Origin: Callaeas wilsoni
Taxonomy: Eukaryota; Chordata; Aves; Passeriformes; Callaeidae
Assembly: GCA_013398955.1 (NCBI GenBank)
Contig: VWPU01000799.1
Location: 1-64,000, forward strand
Length of the DNA stretch: 64,000 bases
Direction of reading: 5' to 3'
The notes below the pieces were generated by a model. It was not told the origin of the DNA, made no database searches, and saw only the letters and a program-made list of their open reading frames with translations. Of the stretch, positions 47,001 to 64,000 are shown piece by piece. Made by a program: the position numbers and the translations under genes. How positions within the stretch are numbered: position 1 is the stretch's first letter; every line of letters starts with the position of its first letter.

Positions 47001-47450
47001 GGGCTTATAACCAGAGGGATCAGAGCTCCACAGGGTCCTTCTTGCAGAGGGCAGGTCTCATGCTCAGCATTTGTCCGAGTGCTGTTCTTGGGAAGCTGGA
47101 GGCAGCCCTGCAAGACACTGAACATCTGCACACATTTATGGCACAAAGTCTCCTTCAATCTCAAGATGTTGCTTCTTTACAGACATGCTAGAAAAGGTCA
47201 AATTCAGGAAATAACAGTTTAACAAGAAGCAAGGGAACAGAGGGCCAAAAGATTCTCCTACCCAAATGTCACCAAGATTCATCCCCTAGAGAAATTCCAA
47301 AAGTATTCCAATTCCTCATGGGACATACTGTTAGTCTAAGGCCTGTGGCAGTGCTCTTATGAAGAGTTCATGACCATGCTGTGAGGCAGTCAGCAAAAGG
47401 ACTGTTTCAACATACAGAGAAAAGAATAAATAAATAAAGACAGCCTGAAT
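38056..47450. other. Convergent intergenic interval, EPHX1 to TMEM63A
   Basis: Between the two convergent 3' ends there is about 9.4 kb holding solo LTR copy B and otherwise unnamed sequence. A short CA-rich run lies at 46845-46870. A local CpG-richer patch lies at about 45450-45620, where opposing open frames of about 100 residues overlap without homology. I found no gene or RNA. A longer TMEM63A 3'UTR could reach into the right part. Confidence 0.55.
38701..39400 (-). mobile_element. Solo LTR, avian endogenous retrovirus (copy B)
   Basis: A second copy of the LTR at 9525-10201, 700 bases, clearly alignable from TGTGGGATC to CCCAACA with scattered substitutions. Flanks are GGTGCC and GGTGTC, a six-base imperfect duplication. 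It is a little longer than copy A, and the central purine-rich tract (about 38850-38990) differs most between the two. On the minus strand it has a TATA-like element near 39368 and AATAAA near 38783. No internal retroviral part is present. Confidence 0.85.
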
Positions 47451-47454
47451 TTTT

Positions 47455-48385
47455 TCTAAACTCAGTGTTTTATTGCTCCGTGATTATTAGTTACACTTTG
47501 ACACATTGCACTTTGGATTAGCACCTACTACATAATTTAAAAACTTAGTATCTTACAGCTCGTATAATTGGCACTATAGAGAAAACCCAGAGATCTGTCA
47601 TTTTAACCCAAGATTAAAAGAGATAAAATGTTTACATCCTTTATTGTTGGCAGGTGAACTTTCATTGTGGAAGGCCCTTAAAAATAGTGAACAGAAATTA
47701 ACAACCTAAACGCCCTCCAAAAATATATAAAAACAGTATCAGATAAATCACTCCCTTCTTTACACCAGTCTTTTTGTTTGGTACTTTTAGTACCCAAGTG
47801 CACAGTAATTCCCTCATCTCTTTCAAGGAAAAAAAGTAACATGATCAAGACTATGATGACTACTTTGGGTGAAAAGAGGAGAGACTCCCACACACCATTC
47901 TCAGCACCCACACAAACAGCATTTTCATCAAAAGTGGCATGGTCTCAGGATTTAACACATCCCAAGAGGTTTATAAATAATAAACGTTGGGGGTTTTTAA
48001 AAAGGGAAGAATTATTTTGAATAAATAAATGACAGCTCTAATAGCTGCATTGGCTTTGGTGACCAGTTATCTATATGCAGCATAAGTTATCTTCATAAGG
48101 CAAGTGATGAGATAGCAGAAGTGAAGTCCCTGAGGATCAGCATCTCCACGTTCAACTTGTTTGTTTCATGACATGTGTAGACAGCCTGGAAAACAATCAG
48201 TCCCAAGGCATCTGCTTTTTAATCTCCCAGCACAGCTGCAGACCACACAATGAATTATTTCTGTAGGCAAACCTCTTCTGCAGGCAGGAATACATAAATA
48301 ACACCGAACGCTTAGTAGGAGGTGGCAGGGAATTAGTTCTCCTAAACCTGGGCCAAGCGCTCCACCTTGTGTTCTTCCTCGGCAC
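47455..48385 (-). other. TMEM63A: Probable TMEM63A 3'UTR
   Basis: Minus-strand sequence from the TGA at 48386-48388 to the candidate poly(A) signal. It is AT-rich with no repeat I can name. Confidence 0.5.
47469..47474 (-). terminator. TMEM63A: Candidate TMEM63A poly(A) signal
   Basis: The plus strand TTTATT (minus AATAAA) lies about 0.9 kb after the TMEM63A stop. It is the first strong minus-strand signal I see at a reasonable distance. Others lie further left (for example near 46547 and 43567), so a longer transcript is possible. Confidence 0.5.
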
Positions 48386-62125
<13,740 letters not shown>

Positions 62126-64000
62126 CTGTAAGGAAAGAAGAGGAAGATTTTTCCAATTTTTTACACCTGAAAAAGCAGAACATGTAATGCAAAAGTCTGG
62201 GAATAGTGATAAAGGTTTTTGGTTTGTTTTTCTTTTAATAATCTGTGATCAAGATGGAGTTTAAACAACAATGCAACATATGCAATAATGACCGTTATAT
62301 AAACAGTTGCTACCACAGGCCTGAGATCTGTTTTGTTGGAAATAAAAAGCAGTCTTGGTTTCAACTGTTTACTGCTTCTACCAACATGAACAACAGCAGT
62401 GAGTCATATTAAAAAAAAAAAAAAAAATCAAAGCCTGAGAGCATTGGAAAAAAAAATAAAAGACAGACAGTTTCCTAAACACATCTTTACATAATACAGC
62501 TGTTTTCAAATCAAAGTAGACTAATGAAATGAGACTGCAGTATCCCTAGTATCAAAACCAGCCAATTTTGCCTTGAGTACCAATTCTCAGAAGAATTTTT
62601 AGCATGCTGATATTCTCACAATTCAAAATATTAGCCTCTTTCACCCACTCCTAAAATAATCGCAGTGCTTAAATCTATCTTCTAATATTATGAGTTGACT
62701 GACACTCTAAATATTTAAAGAAAATTTAAACATGGCCAGAATAAATGCTTTCAAAGATCTCTCAAAGGACAGCAGTAGAAGGGCGAGGCATACATGCAGA
62801 GACTATTTTGTTACAGTAGCATAGAAACAATAAATATTGTATTTAAATGGGAGAGATTTTAAAATGTGTGAACATGCTTGTTTCTCAGTTGTGGTCTTAA
62901 CATAAAGAAGACAGAGAACCACACACACAAACACTAAACTAACAAACATAACCCCCAACCCTCAGACCTTCTCCTTACCAGAATTCAAGCGGTGATGTCA
63001 GATTGCCAGCATCTTGCAGCAGCAGGTATTTAAGAAAATTAATTATTCTTTGACAGTTTAGTTTTAAAACTACATACAGAGCAGGTTTTAGCCATCATTA
63101 AACAAGCTTCTACAACCACCTGAGCCCCCAGAACCTCAGTTCTGGCTTCCTGTTTCTCCCTTGCTATTTCAGGGCTCTGTGGGGCAGAACATCCTAAGGG
63201 CAAGAAGTAACTTTCCAATTTGATGGGAGCCTCAGCTTCACACATAATTTAATCTAATTTTCCAGGTAATAGAGCCCATCACATTAATTCCAAGCTAAAC
63301 AAACTAAAATATTTTCAGGTCTTGATGATTCAAGTGAGAGATGCCTGCAGTGCAACTCAGAACACACGCTCAAGGAGAGACTATCCCATCAAAATTGTAC
63401 ACAACACATCAGTAGCTAGAGAAGGAACTTCAGTGCTTATTTTTTCTTTCATTTTTACATGTCAAAATGTTATTTCATTACAAAATTAGGAGAGGAGGCA
63501 GATTTCATCACACAACCACTACTCAGTTAGAGTTAAAGCAAAACTTTCTCCAACATACCAAATTCTTGCAAGAAATTCTACATACTGGACTTCCTTGACA
63601 AACATCCTGGAAGACTCTCTCTAACATGACTTGAAGGCCAAAAGAAGGCAGACAATTTAAATCACAGAGGCTGAGAAGAATTTTAAAAAAGCATGATGTG
63701 TTATGTTGCAATACCAATATTATTCTGCTTCCCTTTACCCACTTTGTGTTAGCAAAAGATGCTCACAAAGTGCCAACAGAACATGAGAGGCTACACGCAT
63801 TTTTCTCTGCAAATGACTGAACAAAAGCACAGAACAACTTCTGCTATTAGGTCTATACATATATCCATAACAACAGGTAAGAGAGATACAGAATGTGTAT
63901 CTATCACCTGTGGCCAGGTCCCTCTCTGGCCCTACACTGCTGAGGTGATTTAACTAGCAGTGTAATTTGCACCCACTCTGATAGCTTGGTAACTGGACCA
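62126..64000 (-). other. TMEM63A: TMEM63A intron, continuing past the window
   Basis: I searched for the expected upstream exon (family words such as MAFVTFQEKSMATY) and found none, so this intron exceeds 1.87 kb. It has an A run at 62411-62427. No other gene or repeat is recognised. Confidence 0.7.

Overview
This window is bird nuclear DNA carrying three protein-coding genes in the order SRP9 (+), EPHX1 (+), TMEM63A (-, partial). I know this order from human 1q42.12, so this is a conserved vertebrate block. The bird assignment rests on several CR1 LINE fragments with the typical 3' tail and on three solo LTRs of avian endogenous retrovirus type. One of these LTRs belongs to a family I associate with Neoaves. 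I cannot name the species.

Layout. 1-265: CpG island, start codon and first exon of SRP9. SRP9 has three coding exons ending at 4275 (86 aa), then a 3'UTR with several candidate poly(A) signals. 4.3-14.7 kb: intergenic, with two CR1 pieces and two solo LTRs (9525-10201, 13361-13941). 14.7-15.3 kb: a second CpG island, read as the EPHX1 promoter with a noncoding first exon. 15.1-26.3 kb: the inferred EPHX1 intron 1, holding a degenerate minisatellite at 18.57-19.43 kb. 26,329-37,277: eight EPHX1 coding exons that join without any frame break into a 464-residue microsomal epoxide hydrolase with all catalytic residues. 38.1-47.4 kb: convergent intergenic interval with a third solo LTR (38701-39400). 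47.4-62.1 kb: eleven minus-strand exons for the C-terminal 444 residues of TMEM63A. Its 5' half lies beyond base 64000.

SRP9 acts in the Alu domain of the signal recognition particle, EPHX1 is an ER-anchored epoxide-hydrolysing enzyme, and TMEM63A is an OSCA/TMEM63 mechanosensitive cation channel. They do not form a pathway; their adjacency is old synteny.

I found no new multi-gene system. The points most worth a second look are: a W-to-C change next to the EPHX1 nucleophile (a single-base difference from a Trp codon); a C-terminal KKGE tail on EPHX1 that fits the dilysine ER-retrieval rule; an intronic minisatellite whose units repeat a near-consensus 5' splice donor; and two same-orientation copies of one LTR bracketing the whole EPHX1 gene. 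All exon boundaries were read by eye from splice sites and remembered family homology, with no alignment program.
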